Counted from the first letter of the stretch, positions 23,782 to 36,344 are shown. The stretch is DNA of 64,000 bases from Coenobita brevimanus (GCA_032717465.1 CM064666.1:5310028-5374027); one strand, 5' to 3'. Numbers and translations: made by a program. The notes: generated by a model from the sequence alone, not told the origin.

Positions 23782-24269
23782 ACGTCACCAAGACCTAACA
23801 ACCGCTCTTGCATCGTGAGCGCGGGTGTTAAAACATAAGTAAATTTCAACCCTTAGTGACAGAAGTACGTACTGTTTGGGGATATTTTCCAAAGTTCATC
23901 TACTCATTTAGTGCAGCGCTACTTCAGCTGACTCTGCACTGCATGACAACCCTGCTTGTTTCTCGTAACCCAGGGAAAAATGTATAAAAATTGGTTGTTA
24001 GCCATATAACCAATAAATGGACGCCTGGAGGCCAAGTGGGTTTAGGTCTTCCAAGTGATGTGTTTCATAAAGAAATAAATCTGAGGGCTGGATGAAATCC
24101 AGGGTGACCCGTAAATCTTGCTTCACAATGAACTCACGAAGCAGTTCCTTACGTGTTGCTGGGACAGCTCATTTGGATAGTGCGGGCGTGGCTGTTGCAG
24201 TGGGAGTAGGAAATGAATAAGTGATATAGGGTCGTTAAAGTCTGTCTGCCTGACTGTCCGTCTGTCTGT
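23777..24269. other. Non-coding region
   Basis: GCCATATAACCAATAAATGG near 24001 faintly resembles one end of the dispersed hairpin repeat. A TCTG/CTGT tract lies at 24240-24272. No gene seen. Confidence 0.4.
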
Positions 24270-24585
24270 TTATTAGCAGGTGCACAACCCGTAAGGAGTG
24301 ACTACAAACAAATCGCCTCCATGTCACCCTCTTCATTGTCATGTGGTGCCCCCCTCCCCTACGACTCACACATCTCTCTCTCATACATCTCTCTTCTCCA
24401 ACCCTCCCTCCACCTCTTCTTTGGTCTCCCCCTCCTCTCCCCTTCCATCTCACTCACATACACTCTTCTAGCCAGTTTCTCCTGCTCCCTTCTCTCCACG
24501 TAGCCAAACCATTTCACTGTATATCCCTCAACACCTTCAGTTACATCCACATCAGCACCACAACACTGCTTTATATAAGGTGAAG
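24270..24585 (-). mobile_element. RTE 3'-end fragment, 5'-truncated
   Basis: The minus strand contains VTEGVEGYTVKWFGYVERREQ (24550-24500) and LARRVYVSEMEGERRGRPKK, the RTE C-terminus seen at 3640-3740. It ends in the conserved GTAGTCACTCCTTACGGG-type 3' tail at about 24290-24305. Only the last ~300 bp are present. Confidence 0.8.
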
Positions 24586-24699
24586 CAATAAAACAAATGT
24601 GTGAAAGAGAACCCAGACGTTCGAACTATGATTTTCGCGTCTGTGGGTCGGTAGGCCCATCTGATGGATCGGGACCATTCCCACATTTCAATGCCAAGT

Positions 24700-25050
24700 C
24701 GTGGTTGCAAAAAAAATCATTGAGCCTTAAATTTGAGATAGGAACGTGTCTCTTTGGTTAACAGTCAAAACAAATTGACTATATCATTCCCTGAACCATG
24801 GCTATGAGATAGAAATGAGGTTCCTTGGCTGCTAGGAAAAACAAGCCGTGAATACCATTCCATGAGCCTGAACTATGACATAGGAGAGAGTCTCTTTGGT
24901 TAATAGTCAAAACAAATTGACTATACCATTCCCTGAACCATGGCTATGAGATAGGAATGAGTTTCCTTGGTTGCTAGGAAAAACAAGCCGTGAATACCAT
25001 TCCATGAGCCTAAGTTGAGTTAGGAACGAGTCTCCCTGGTTACTAGTCTC
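24700..25050 (+). repeat. Tandem repeat, 142-bp period
   Basis: TTGGTTAACAGTCAAAACAA at about 24754 recurs with one change 142 bp later (24896), through ATTCCCTGAACCATGGCTAT and AAAACAAGCCGTGAATACC. Internal half-units (GATAGGAACG.., GATAGGAATGAG..) suggest an older ~70-bp repeat. A related phrase occurs near 28140. Confidence 0.8.
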
Positions 25051-25218
25051 TCCTAAGCTGAATAAAATCGTCTGGTGATAGCAAGAATGAAAGAGATCAG
25101 ATGATTGGAGAAGCTGAGGTATAAATGTGCTGAATAAGTTGCTCAGCAAGGGGTGTTACGGGGTTGAAGATGTTAGAGAGAGGGGGGGAATTGTTGTGCA
25201 CATTTTTTTTCTTTTGAC

Positions 25219-26009
<791 letters not shown>

Positions 26010-26010
<1 letters not shown>

Positions 26011-26014
26011 GAGA

Positions 26015-26046
<32 letters not shown>

Positions 26047-26110
26047 CAGAGATGACTGTAGACGGCATTATTTACTGGCCTAAGATGTGTTGCTTAGTCA
26101 TCCACTTCAA

Positions 26111-26151
<41 letters not shown>
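26010..26151. repeat. (GA)n and (CA)n microsatellites
   Basis: GA block 26010-26028 plus CAGAGACAGAG; CA block 26113-26151. Confidence 0.93.
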
Positions 26152-26155
<4 letters not shown>

Positions 26156-27240
26156 ATAAACATACAAGCAACATGCACTCCCACAATAGAAGCCCCCACA
26201 AACTGGAAAAAGATGCCACTTCTCGCCAGACGACAATGTAAAATGCAAATGTGTGGTCAACTTGAGTCACCTCTATTATAGCCTACAATTATTGTTACTT
26301 TACTGAAAATAGGATATTTATTGATTTATCTACATTTAATGCTGGAGAAAAAATGGCATGTTTATCAAAATATACTAGAAATGGAAGGTTATTTGCATCG
26401 ATCTCAGATTAGGAATGCCTATATGTGAGTATTATGATGCCTGAGTATTGATCACTGTAGTGTTTTTAGGTGCTGAATGTACTGTACATCTGTAAGGTAA
26501 AATGGTAACTGGCAATAACGAAACTGTATCTTACATAACAAACGAAGGAAATATGGTACATAACAATCGAAGATCGAATGAATCCACTGAGCTCTATCAC
26601 ATACAAGGGCTTTCTCATGGGTAGCGCCGCACAGTTTGTGTGCCCGCCGCCAGGGGCCCTCGACGGGACTGATAATGTTTATAAATCGAGAGTGACTCGC
26701 ATCAAGATAACTTTGGTGTGAATCATGGATGCTTGTGCTTTAGCAGATGTGGAAAAATGAACTGCAGCAAAAATAAGACGTTTCCTCAAACCAAAAGGAA
26801 TACCATGCCTTTGGAAATTTGGGTTGCTAATCTCGGCCCCGTGCGATTTGGGTCGAAGAAGTCTTAATATTATTATGTGTATAATGGATAGAATCAAGTC
26901 AGGGTTTGCCAAATGAAAGATTACGATCTTTGGAACTGTATGATAAGTTTTCCAACAACTGATATTCATAACAATTGGTAAAAAGGTACTGAATCCAAAC
27001 AAAAACAATAAGCTCGCATGGCTTAGAGTAAACTTTCTGAAGACCTTCTCAACATAAATCTCATTTAGGGCACCAGTAAAATATCTAAGATGAATATAAT
27101 ATTGGTATAATACTTTATGCATGAGTAATACTTACGATAAGAAGTTTCAAAAAGGAAGTTACACCAACTCTGAGTGACCACATGCTATTTAGTGATCTAG
27201 CGAACACTGGAAACTTTTAGGAGTTTGTGGAAGCTCCTAG
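26152..27240. other. Non-coding region, no element recognised
   Basis: AT-rich. The longest ORF (147 codons, minus, 26679-27122) is hydrophobic with no motif I recognise, so I do not call it a gene. Confidence 0.4.
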
Positions 27241-27244
27241 TCGT

Positions 27245-27710
27245 TCTACCCTACCACACAAAATTACCCTCCCACACCAAACCACACCACACAAACCACA
27301 CCAACCCCTCACACCGCTCCACACACCACACCACACAGAATCACCCTCCCGCACCACAGTACACAAAATCACCCTCCGACACCACACAAAATCACCCTCC
27401 CACACCACACCAGACAAAATCACTCTCCCTTACCACACTACACAGTATCATCACATCACACACCACACCACAACAAAGAAAATCACGCTCCCATACCACA
27501 TCACAATACAGAAAATCACCCTCCCACATCACATCACTCAAAATCACTCTCCCACACACCACCACACAGAGCCGCCCTCCCACACCGCAACATACCACAG
27601 AAAATCACCTTCTCACACCACACCAAAAATCACCCACCCACACCACACCACACCAAAAATCGCCCACCCACACCACACCACACAAAATCATCCTCCCTCA
27701 TCACATCACG
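27245..27710. repeat. C-rich minisatellite (CACACCACACAAAATCACCCTCC)n
   Basis: Imperfect units of roughly 35-45 bp built from CCACACCACAC plus AAAATCACCCTCCC. No Gs in long stretches; strong strand asymmetry. Confidence 0.9.
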
Positions 27711-27870
27711 TGGAGGGCATTCATCGAAGGGCCTCGAACCTCCTTCACCAATCACTTTTGTACTTGTTTACTGTATCAGGCAAGATTAGGGAAATATTTA
27801 CCCTTGAGCTATTATCTGTTAAGTCAAGCATTACCGTCTGACCTTGGTGGTGATATGGTGAGGTCGCTGA

Positions 27871-27920
<50 letters not shown>

Positions 27921-28940
27921 TAGTTATGATATAGCTCCTTCACTTTAGTTTTTCCAAGATATCTGTCTTTTTATAGCTTACTTCACCTATGCCTTAGTAA
28001 GAGAAAGAAAATACTATGGCCCTACACGCTTCCCATAGCACTTCTTCATGAGAGTATTTTATTTTTACTAATCGGATGGAAATGGGAGAACTTGAATACT
28101 TAGCCGTGGTAGCGTGAAATTCAATGACTCTTAGTTACAAGGAAGGACTGAGTCTCCCTGTTTACTAGTCAAATAAACCTTCCAGTCTGAGTACACCTGG
28201 CCATCAATTAAGCTTGATAGGGGTTAGATAGCCTTGTTTTCGAACTAGAATAAACGCTTATACTTCTACATTACTTGGCTCAGAGTTGTTACCTTTAGCG
28301 TATTATTTCACGAAGCTCAGTATCGGCATAAGACAATACTACAGGTGTACACTTCTTTCATAGTACTTTTTCGCGGCAAGGCAGTTTTTACTCTAAGTTT
28401 GCCCAGATTTTCGTCGTTTTGCATCTTATTTCACGTAGCTCAGGGGTCGAATAAGACAGTACTACAGCTGTACATCTTTTCTTCCTCGTAACTAGCATCA
28501 CGTTCTAGTGTTATTATTTTGTTACAACTCTACAGTATATATGAGATGGATGTATGGCAGTTATAGGGCATATCACAGTAAACTGAGCATAGTCAGAACT
28601 CCTTTTTATTAGAATGAACGCACTGTAGCATTTTATTGTAGTGCTAATCTGTTGTTACAAATGAACACTGAAGATCGAGAGAATAATTCTATATCTAGTC
28701 AGAGTACAAGCAGAGCATCCCGGGTGGGTTTGGCCGGACAGACTCGTCAACCGTAGGCAAGTAATCGCCTCTGCGTAGCTATCCCCTGCAGTGATCCGAT
28801 GTTCCCTTGGAGTAGACAGCGCCTCACCCCGGTGAAACGCGAGGAATAGTGTGGAGGTTTGGTTCCCTGATGGACGCCACATTTGCGTTTGCTTTCAGTT
28901 GACAAGAGCACCATAGTAGACTTCATATCACCTCTCGTTA
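27711..28940. other. Non-coding region with (GA)n at 27874-27916
   Basis: A GA microsatellite and AT-rich sequence. A GC-richer block at 28700-28890 (GGGTGGGTTTGGCCGG...) looks like part of an unidentified repeat. No gene found. Confidence 0.4.
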
Positions 28941-29014
28941 TTTGGTTATATGGTTACTATCCTGCATTGTAATTGATTTCCTGGGTTAAAGGAAACCATA
29001 AGGCTTGTCACTCA
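28941..29014 (+). repeat. Dispersed ~74-bp hairpin repeat, copy B
   Basis: TTTGGTTATATGGTTACTAT...GATTTCCTGGGTTAAAGGAA...AAGGCTTGTCACTCAGG. The GATTTCC / GGAAACC arms flank a GGTTAAA loop region. Confidence 0.75.
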
Positions 29015-29570
29015 GGGTACAGCCACCTGAAGTGAAAAGATGGGTAACTAGTTATCTGTACATTTTGTAAAGCCACAATAAGGAAGCTTCGCCTCATGTT
29101 ATAAAAGGTATGTGTAATATGAACAAGATACGAGGGCCTCAGATTTGAAGACAGTGTTAAGTTTAACATAAGATCTGAAGACAAGGTGTCGAAGAACGTA
29201 TGTGTAAATTTAGCGGAATAACTGGCTATCTGTATGCTTAACTGTAACCTTATTCCATTTAGATCATAAGATGGATCACAGGTATATATCTGGAAAGTAA
29301 TTACTTTAATGTTTTAGTGGTTTCTTTAAAATGTTCTGCAAAGAAAAAAAACTGAGCAGATTTTAATTCGGTACCTTCCGTTAGGCTAAATGGCAAAATA
29401 CGAAGCCAAAATTATTCAGCAAACATTTTCATAGGATTCTCAGCAAAAAAGGTCTATCTCGATTAGTTTATGGATTATTTTAATTTCAAACATGCAGTTT
29501 TTTAAGATAAAAAGGGGTATATCATCTTCAAAAATAGATGAAGGTCATTTATATTTGACACAATGACTTG
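29015..29570. other. Non-coding AT-rich region
   Basis: No recognised element. Confidence 0.4.
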
Positions 29571-29633
29571 GGTTTGTGGCCACCCCAAACGGGATTGAGG
29601 CGTCTGGCAATAGATAGATAGATAGATAGATAG
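29571..29633 (+). mobile_element. Minimal RTE 3'-end insertion with (ATAG)n tail and TSD
   Basis: Only the last ~60 bp of the RTE family (GTGGCCACCCCAAACGGGAT, GCGTCTGGCAATAGATAG...) is present. It is flanked by TTGGGTT on both sides (about 29566-29572 and 29635-29641), the expected target-site duplication. A severely 5'-truncated insertion. Confidence 0.85.
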
Positions 29634-29839
29634 ATTTGGGTTACCCTAGGATACCTTCTTGTGTTATACCATCAAGATCAAAGGAAAAAAAAAATGAAAA
29701 AAATAATACTGACGTACAAGAAGCTTCGCCATAAAAAGTGAGAGGAAGGATGGGGGAAACGGAAAGAGAGGTGGGCAGACACAGAAAAGAATAATAAAGG
29801 CGAAGGTCGAAACAGGTAACACTACGTCGTGGAATTGTT

Positions 29840-30215
29840 GTGATTGGTGAGAGATTGGTGTGGAATGGGTTTGGGATTTGTGTGGGATTGGTGTGGAATC
29901 AGTGTAGGATTGCTGTGGTATTGTATTGGTGTGGTGTGGTATTGGTGTGGAGTGGTATTGGTGTGCTGTGGTATTGATGTAGTGTGGTATTAGTATAGTG
30001 TCGGATTGGTGTGGTGTGGGACTGGTGTGATGTGGGATTGGTGTTGCGTGGCACTGGTGTGATGTGGGACTGGTGTGGTGTGGGAATGGTGTGGTGTGGC
30101 ACTGATGTGAGAATGGTGTGGGTATGGTGTGAGGATCGTGTGGGTCTTGTGTGGCGTGGGACTGATGTGGTGTGGTAATGGTGTAGTGTGGCACTGGTGT
30201 GGGAATGGTGTGGGG
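29840..30215. repeat. G-rich minisatellite (GGTGTGGTGTGGGATT)n
   Basis: Units of about 13-20 bp with GGTGTGG plus GATTGGTGT/ACTGGTGT. It is roughly the reverse complement in style of the array at 27245-27710. Confidence 0.9.
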
Positions 30216-30310
30216 TCAGCTGAGGGAGTGAGCACTGATACAGCTGCCTTGATGTTTGGATACTAGTCAGCATGATGCTGTCTTGTGCTGTCGTCTCACC
30301 GTAACCCGAC

Positions 30311-30346
<36 letters not shown>

Positions 30347-30439
30347 TCCCGTAATGGGTGGCCACAAACAGATAGCCTCCATGTGGCTCTGTCCCCTGCC
30401 ATTGCACTGCCCTGCTCCCAGCTCACATCCCTTTCCCTC

Positions 30440-31668
30440 CTATACCTCTCCAATCCATCCCTCCATATCCTTGGCGTCCCCCTCCCTATCCTCCCCCTCC
30501 ACCTTAGTCATATACACTCTCCTTGTCAGTTTCTCACTCTCCATCCTCTCCACATGGCCAACGCACCTCAGTGTGTTTCTCCTAATGCTTCCTATCACAT
30601 CCACATCTACACCACAGCCCTCCTTCACATCCTCATTTGTCAGTCTGTCTCTCCATGTAACTCCACGTGCTCCTCACAAATAACTCATTTCCACTGCTCT
30701 CACTCTTGACTTGTGTCCATCCAACAACGTCCGAGCTTCACCTCCATACGTTAGAGTTGGTATCACAATACTGTCATGTAGTGACTTTTTCACTTCCATG
30801 CTCACTTCCCTGTTTCTTATCACTGCTTTCAAGAAACCAGCAACCTTTCTTCCTTTCTGTACCCTTTCAAGCATTTCACCCTTCAAACTTCCATCCTTAC
30901 TCATCACACTACCCAGTACTTAAACATACTCACATTTTCCATTTCCTCACCATCCAGCCTCATCGTACATTCACTGATCTCACTTCTCTCGAAAGACCAT
31001 GACTTTACTCTTCCCTACATTCACCTTCAGATTCCGTTTCTTACACACTCTCTCAAACTCATCCACCAAGACTTGCAGCTTCCCTTCGTCTTCACTTAAC
31101 AACACTGTATCATCTGCAAACAACAGTACAGGGAGTTTCCAAATACTGCTCTCTCTAATTAGGGCCACTCCAACATGCACTGCCGTAAGTTGTATATCTT
31201 TTATAACCTCATCCATGTACAGATTGAACAACCATGGAGACATGACACATCTCTGTTTCAACCAAACCTTCAAATAGAAAAATGAACTCAGTTCACTATC
31301 CACACCACTGCAGCCTTAGCATCCTCATACTTACTCTTCACAGCATTCAACAACCTCCTATCTACTCCGTATACTCTTAATACTTTCCACAATCCTTGTC
31401 TGTCCATTCTGTCATATACTTTTTCCAAATCCACGAAGGCCGCATACTTCTTTCCCCTCTCTAGAAACTTTTCCACTTAAGATCTAAGAATGAATACCTG
31501 ATCTACACAACCTCTTCCCTTCCTGAAACCTCCTTGTTCTTTTCCAATTAATTCCTCTGTTACTTCCCTAACTCAGTCAGTAAGTATCCTACCATATACA
31601 TTTCCTATTGCACTACGAAGACAAATGTCCCTATATTACCACACACTTCTTTTTCCCCTTTTGGTTTG
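30440..31668 (-). pseudogene. RTE-2 RT core and C-terminal region
   Basis: KKYAAFVDLEKVYDRMDRQG (motif A, 31460-31400), LKQRCVMSPWLFNLYMDEV (motif B, about 31250), LPVLLFADDTVLLSEDEG (motif C), KVNVGKSKVMVF, MMSKDGSLKGEMLERVQKGR (30907) and VDVDVIGSIRRNTLRCVGHV (30600). It resumes directly beyond the Tc1-type element, so the two RT halves join once that is removed. Confidence 0.8.
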
Positions 31669-31670
31669 TA

Positions 31671-33168
31671 CAGTCGGCCTAAGAAGTGACGGCGGAGTAT
31701 CCAGAAGTTTTCGGTCAGCGATGGTGCACATACTCTTGCTTATATCTCTACGAGGTGAAACCTAATACGTAAAACTGTTACAAAAAACAATAAATCAATG
31801 CTAAAGTACCTGTATATTTCAAAACTGTGGGAAGCAGTTCGTTAGTTACGATAATAGGAAATCCTAAACGGAACTAATTGAAATTTCACAACTATCGCTC
31901 AGGGACAGTCAGGAATAATTTGTGGAGTTCAAGTCTAGTATGGTAACACGCAATAATTTCATAGTAGCGTAAGAATGAACAGAAGGGTACTTCAATAAAC
32001 AATTAAAATTAATAATTATTGTTTATAAAATAATTTCTGTTACAATACTAGGGAATAATTTAGAGTCATTTATTTCCGTTTCCAATGTCTCCATGGACGA
32101 CGACAGAAAGCGGGAAGGCGGCGCAAGCCAGTAAGCTATTTTAAATGTTTTGATCAACACGCACGAAAGGAGATAACATTTACTCAAAGATATGAAGTTA
32201 TTACACTGCCTTTGGCCAGTTTTCCATCAAAAAAAATCTCTGGATTATTTAATATATGCCAGAGGGCTATCGGTGAAAGAAGCATAAAAAAAGAACCTCG
32301 AAATTTCCCTAGAGTCTGAGCTCCTTGCAGAATGCTAACTTCTGTCATAGTCTGATATCCTCAGTGCATGATCGATTAGCAAGAGTAATAAAATGCAGAG
32401 GTTCATAAACAAATCATTGAGTTCAAAACTTCAAAATCTGCATTTTCTGTTCAACAGGACATTACAGTTTATTTAAAAAGACAGATATTAAGGTTAAAAG
32501 ATGGAGTTGAGTGCGTGCTTTTGCATTGCAAGAGTTTATGAACTCATGTTTTGGTCCTGTTTATTGCCTAGTGTAAGAGAAAAAGGCAGAATCTGTCATA
32601 CCTCCTTACAAGTAAAAATAATTTTGCATCAGTTGGGAATAAAGTTGCTAATTATAATTATTATTGGCGAGAGAAAGATGGAAAAAAAGGCAGTACGGTC
32701 TTGCTGCTACCGCAGGTAGGGCATCATTACGAATAATAATGTTATTGTTATGGCATCCTTATTGTTGCTGTTTCATCACCATAGCATTTGAAAATAAGGC
32801 AGTGTATTGCAATCACAAGAATTTTCCTTAACTGGTCTTCAAAACTAGAGCATCTGTATTTGAAAACATGGGAAACAAATAAATCAGGAACACGGAGTTT
32901 TAGGCGTAATGCCCACCGCGCGCGGAGTAATACATTTCACATTCATTCAAATCGGGAAAGGTAACTATATAAATGTTAACTTCTAATATATCACTGCCTC
33001 CTGTTATTCATTTTACATCATTCTTGGCGTGATATAATATATATTTTATTTGATATGAAGTGATGAAGGCATTGAATTTTGCCTTATATTCACTGTTTCA
33101 TTGAACGTATGGCACTGCAGAGTGACCGAAGCAATCTGAAGCTCTGCCATCACTTCTTGGGGCGACTG
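31671..33168. mobile_element. Tc1/mariner-type DNA transposon, non-autonomous or decayed
   Basis: Terminal inverted repeats: the left end starts CAGTCGGCCTAAGAAGTGAC (31671) and the right end, reversed, starts CAGTCGCCCCAAGAAGTGAT (33168). Similarity continues to about 45 bp (TTCGGTCA in both). TA flanks both ends (31669-31670, 33169-33170). Removing the element and one TA rejoins the RTE-2 frame CCCTTG-TA-CAAA, as in RTE-3. The 1,498-bp interior has no recognisable transposase; the longest ORF is 72 codons. Confidence 0.88.
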
Positions 33169-33169
33169 T

Positions 33170-34800
33170 ACAAGGGTATAATTATACCTGAATTCCAATC
33201 CTCTGGGACTCTACCTTCCTCCAAGGCCAATCTGCACATCTTCTACATCTATTCTACTACTATCTCTCCCCCACGCATCAGCATTTCACCACACACTCCA
33301 TCAATTCCTGGGGTTTTGCCCATTTTAACTATCTTCATTGCTTCCACAACTTCCATCCTACTGATTTCTTCCCATCATCTCACCTCCCTCCTTCTCCCAG
33401 CCATTCCCCAGCCACTTATACTCGCATCAATTTCATTCTTTAAGTTCAACAGTTCTTTAAAGTGTTCTCTCCATCTGCTCACTTTTTCTCCCTTCTCCAC
33501 TAGCAATCAACCATTTTTGTCTTTCACTCCCCGACCAAGTTCTTTGGCACTCTCTTTAGCTCTTTCCAGAACATTTTCTTACAGTCAATCCACTTTATAC
33601 TCAAATTCCTTCCAAGTTCCTCATCCACTCTTTTCTTACTCTCTCTTACTAAGCTTTTCACCTCTCTCTTCTTTTCTACATATAACTCTCTTTTCTGTCT
33701 CTCAACTTCCACGCCCCTATTTCTTATCCATTCATTATATGCTTTCTTCTTTTGTGCCACAGCCTGTCTCACCTCTTCATTTCACCATGCTGTTCCTTGC
33801 ACCCCCTTTAGTCTTATATTCACCCCACACGCCACCTTACATGCTGTACATATTTCTCCTGTGAATATCTTGCACACACCTTCCATGTCCCCCATCTGCT
33901 CCAATCCATATTTACCCAATCACTCCTCCATTTCTCTTACATTCTGCCTTTTTCTCATCCTCTTGTAACCTTTCCACTCTCATTGCATGGACTCCTTCCT
34001 CCCGTTCTTCCCTTCCTCAATTTCTTCATTTTACTTGGACCTTGATTCAGGCCACCACCAAGTGGTGGTCAGAAAGTCCACTCCCCCAACCTCTTTATGT
34101 TCTTGCATCCATAGCACATCTATGCATCCTTTCATCCACACACAAATAATCAGTCATTGCCTTCCTTTCATTCAGTTCCACCCACCCTTTTTATCACTCA
34201 CCATGTATACCTGTGGATCATTTTGTGCCTGAAGAGGGTATTGGCTATCACCAACCCCCTTCCGGCACAAATGCCCACTGAAGCACTCCCATTCTCATCT
34301 ACCTCAGCAGGCACACCCCACTCACCAACTATTTCATCCACCTTCACATTCCCTACTTTACCATTCATATCACCAGTCAAAAAGATTCTCTCATTCCTTT
34401 CAAACTTTTCCATGCACACTTTCACATTTGTCCAGAACTCTTCTTTCACTCTGCTTGCACGATCTAGTGTTGGCGTATACATGCACACAATCACCCACAT
34501 TTGTAGTCCAGCTTTCAATCTTACCCACACAATCCTTGAGCCAGTTGATCCATACTTTCTTATATTCTCCTTCCATCTGTTACTTACAACAATACACACT
34601 CCTTCTTTTGCCGTCTCATTCTCAAGTACTCCCGCGCATATATCCCATGCATACTCCCATTCGCTCACACTCTCTCCTCTCCATTAAGTTTCACTTAATC
34701 CACATACATATAATTTTTCACCTTCAAACACCTGAACAATCTCTTTCTCTTTCACCTCATCATTTGCACCCCTTACATTCCACGTCGCCATCCGTATCAT
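33170..34800 (-). pseudogene. RTE-2 endonuclease and RT N-terminal part
   Basis: The minus strand gives [20 protein letters not shown] (34800-34740), EWEYAWDICAGVLENE, RIVWVRLKAGLQMWVIVCMY, RIFLTGDMNGKVGNVKVDE (about 34390) and ICAGRGLVIANTLFRHKM. The linker has QKKKAYNEWIRNRGVE (33772-33524). It reaches the RT opening just before the Tc1-type insertion at 33168. Broken into at least five frames. Confidence 0.8.
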
Positions 34801-34851
34801 GTCCTTTGTTCGGTCCTTAGTCGTCATCTTTTGGCTAACACTGGTCCAAGG

Positions 34852-34852
<1 letters not shown>

Positions 34853-34947
<95 letters not shown>

Positions 34948-34980
34948 GACATGCATAAACAGATGCGTGTGTGTGTGTGT

Positions 34981-35017
<37 letters not shown>
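34853..35017. repeat. (AT)n and (TG)n microsatellites
   Basis: AT block 34853-34944, then TG block about 34969-35017. Confidence 0.97.
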
Positions 35018-35018
<1 letters not shown>

Positions 35019-35300
35019 GTTTGTCTCTGATTTGGACTCATGCATTTCTAAGAATTTTAAAATAAGTATAGTTATATTGTTTCCTGCTTCTTGTGTTATA
35101 GGCTGATGATATTCACAAATGAAAAAAAAAAGTCTTTACTTAATCTTGAGACAAAGACCGTATTCCATGTGCCATAGAAGTTATTTATTTTGCATATTAT
35201 ATCGTTTTGTTTCCTTGCGTACTAAAGACTAGTAGGGGTATCCCGTGTTGCCTGTGACAAAAAGGCGATGACTCTAATCCTGTTAGTTCTAGTTCACAAG

Positions 35301-35347
<47 letters not shown>

Positions 35348-35830
35348 GGCAGCCGAAACCACACATTCAAATCGCACCAAAATTGGCACAAAAATCGCAA
35401 AAAATTCGCTGATGTGAAAAAACTTGGTTCAATCACGATTGAAAATTTTTTACTATATTTAATGAGTGATCAGAGTTTGACCAAAAAACACCGCTCTCTG
35501 CGTGATTGCGTGAAATTAGGGTCGCGTTCACCATAGAGTTTCTGATGGCTTTATATAAACGTGACTAGGATTACCGGATATGATCGCAATGCGCGCGCAA
35601 AGCGCGAGGAAACGAGTGAGAAGCACAAGGAAACGAGTTCGAAGCACGAGAAAGCGAGCCCGCAACGCCAAAGCCCTCCGCTGCAGCAAGTGCGAGAGGG
35701 CCCAAAGGGCTACTCCACAAAGACCACGTACCTATTATGCTTTGGAAGAGGGATTATAAAAGGTCCAGTAACTTTCTATTTCAGCTTTTGCAGACTAATG
35801 CACAGTATTTGTGCACATTTGTTAACTATT
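35018..35830. other. Non-coding region with (TG)n at 35303-35343
   Basis: A TG microsatellite. A block GGGTATCCCGTGTTGCCTGTG (35236-35256) resembles GGGTACCCGGCGTTGCCCGG at about 36090, so both belong to one dispersed repeat. A GC-rich piece with repeated CACGAG/AAACGAG (35590-35670) gives a charged 95-codon ORF that I do not consider a gene. Confidence 0.45.
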
Positions 35831-36140
35831 AGCGGTGACATCAAATGACCTCAGAAGTCAACCTCGTATAGTCCATATCTGAAAGGGAGGTCATGTGAGT
35901 CTCCATACCAAATAATGGGCCGCTGGGTCCAGTCGTTCGAACGTGATTACGTGACCTCAAATGACCTCTGATGGGTGACCTCAAATGACATCTGACCAGT
36001 GACCTCAAATGACCTCGGAAGCCATCTTCACATAGCCTATGTCCGAACCGGAGGTCATGTGAGTCTCCATGTCAATAATTGGGCTGCAGGGGTACCCGGC
36101 GTTGCCCGGGAGAAAAAAGGCAAATGCTCTACCAATGACC
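35830..36140 (+). repeat. GACCTCAAATGACCTC-type dispersed repeat
   Basis: TGACCTCAAATGACCTC and near variants occur at least five times. GAGGTCATGTGAGTCTCCAT occurs twice (about 35887 and 36051), followed by the GGGTACCCGGCGTTGCCCGG block. Non-coding; family unnamed here. Confidence 0.75.
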
Positions 36141-36344
36141 TCAAATGACCCCGGTCTGAATTTAGCCCCCTTAAAACTATCCTTGGGTCACCCTGATTCG
36201 GAGTATATGTGGGTCTGGGGGTCTCTGGCCCTTGGTTTGGGCGTGATTGAAGGACAAACAAACAATGCAGCTTTGTTATATATACTGTATAGATTTAAGA
36301 AACAAGTATTTGGAACAATCGTGCCCAAATTGTTCTCTCTTCAC

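Larger units (their letters stand above)
30314..34852 (-). mobile_element. RTE-like non-LTR retrotransposon RTE-2, split by a Tc1-type element
   Basis: Minus-strand copy of the RTE-1/RTE-3 family. The 5' end is truncated at the AT microsatellite (34852). Endonuclease covers 34800-34000, linker and RT start 33900-33170, RT core 31640-30980, C-terminus 30930-30440. The 3' end has the conserved CCACCCATTACGGGATTAAG followed by a (GA)n tail (30314-30342) instead of (ATAG)n. Blocks include LLFADDTVLLSEDEGK (about 31110) with the catalytic Asp pair intact, and LRCVGHVERMESEKL. Many frameshifts; inactive. Confidence 0.85.

Noticed and set aside
26679..27122. 147-codon hydrophobic ORF on the minus strand
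   Set aside because: AT-rich DNA, no known motif, no conserved neighbour; a chance ORF is more likely.
27225..27920. 231- and 204-codon His/Thr/Pro-rich ORFs
   Set aside because: Explained by the C-rich minisatellite; both strands and several frames are open for the same reason.
28700..28890. Possible small structured RNA in the GC-rich block
   Set aside because: No tRNA or snRNA boxes I could align; probably part of an unidentified repeat.
29664..30312. 176-codon His/Thr/Pro ORF on the minus strand
   Set aside because: Artefact of the GGTGTGG minisatellite.
35561..35848. 95-codon charged ORF (TRITGYDRNARAKREE...)
   Set aside because: Lies in a short CACGAG-repeat block between dispersed repeats; no homology recognised.
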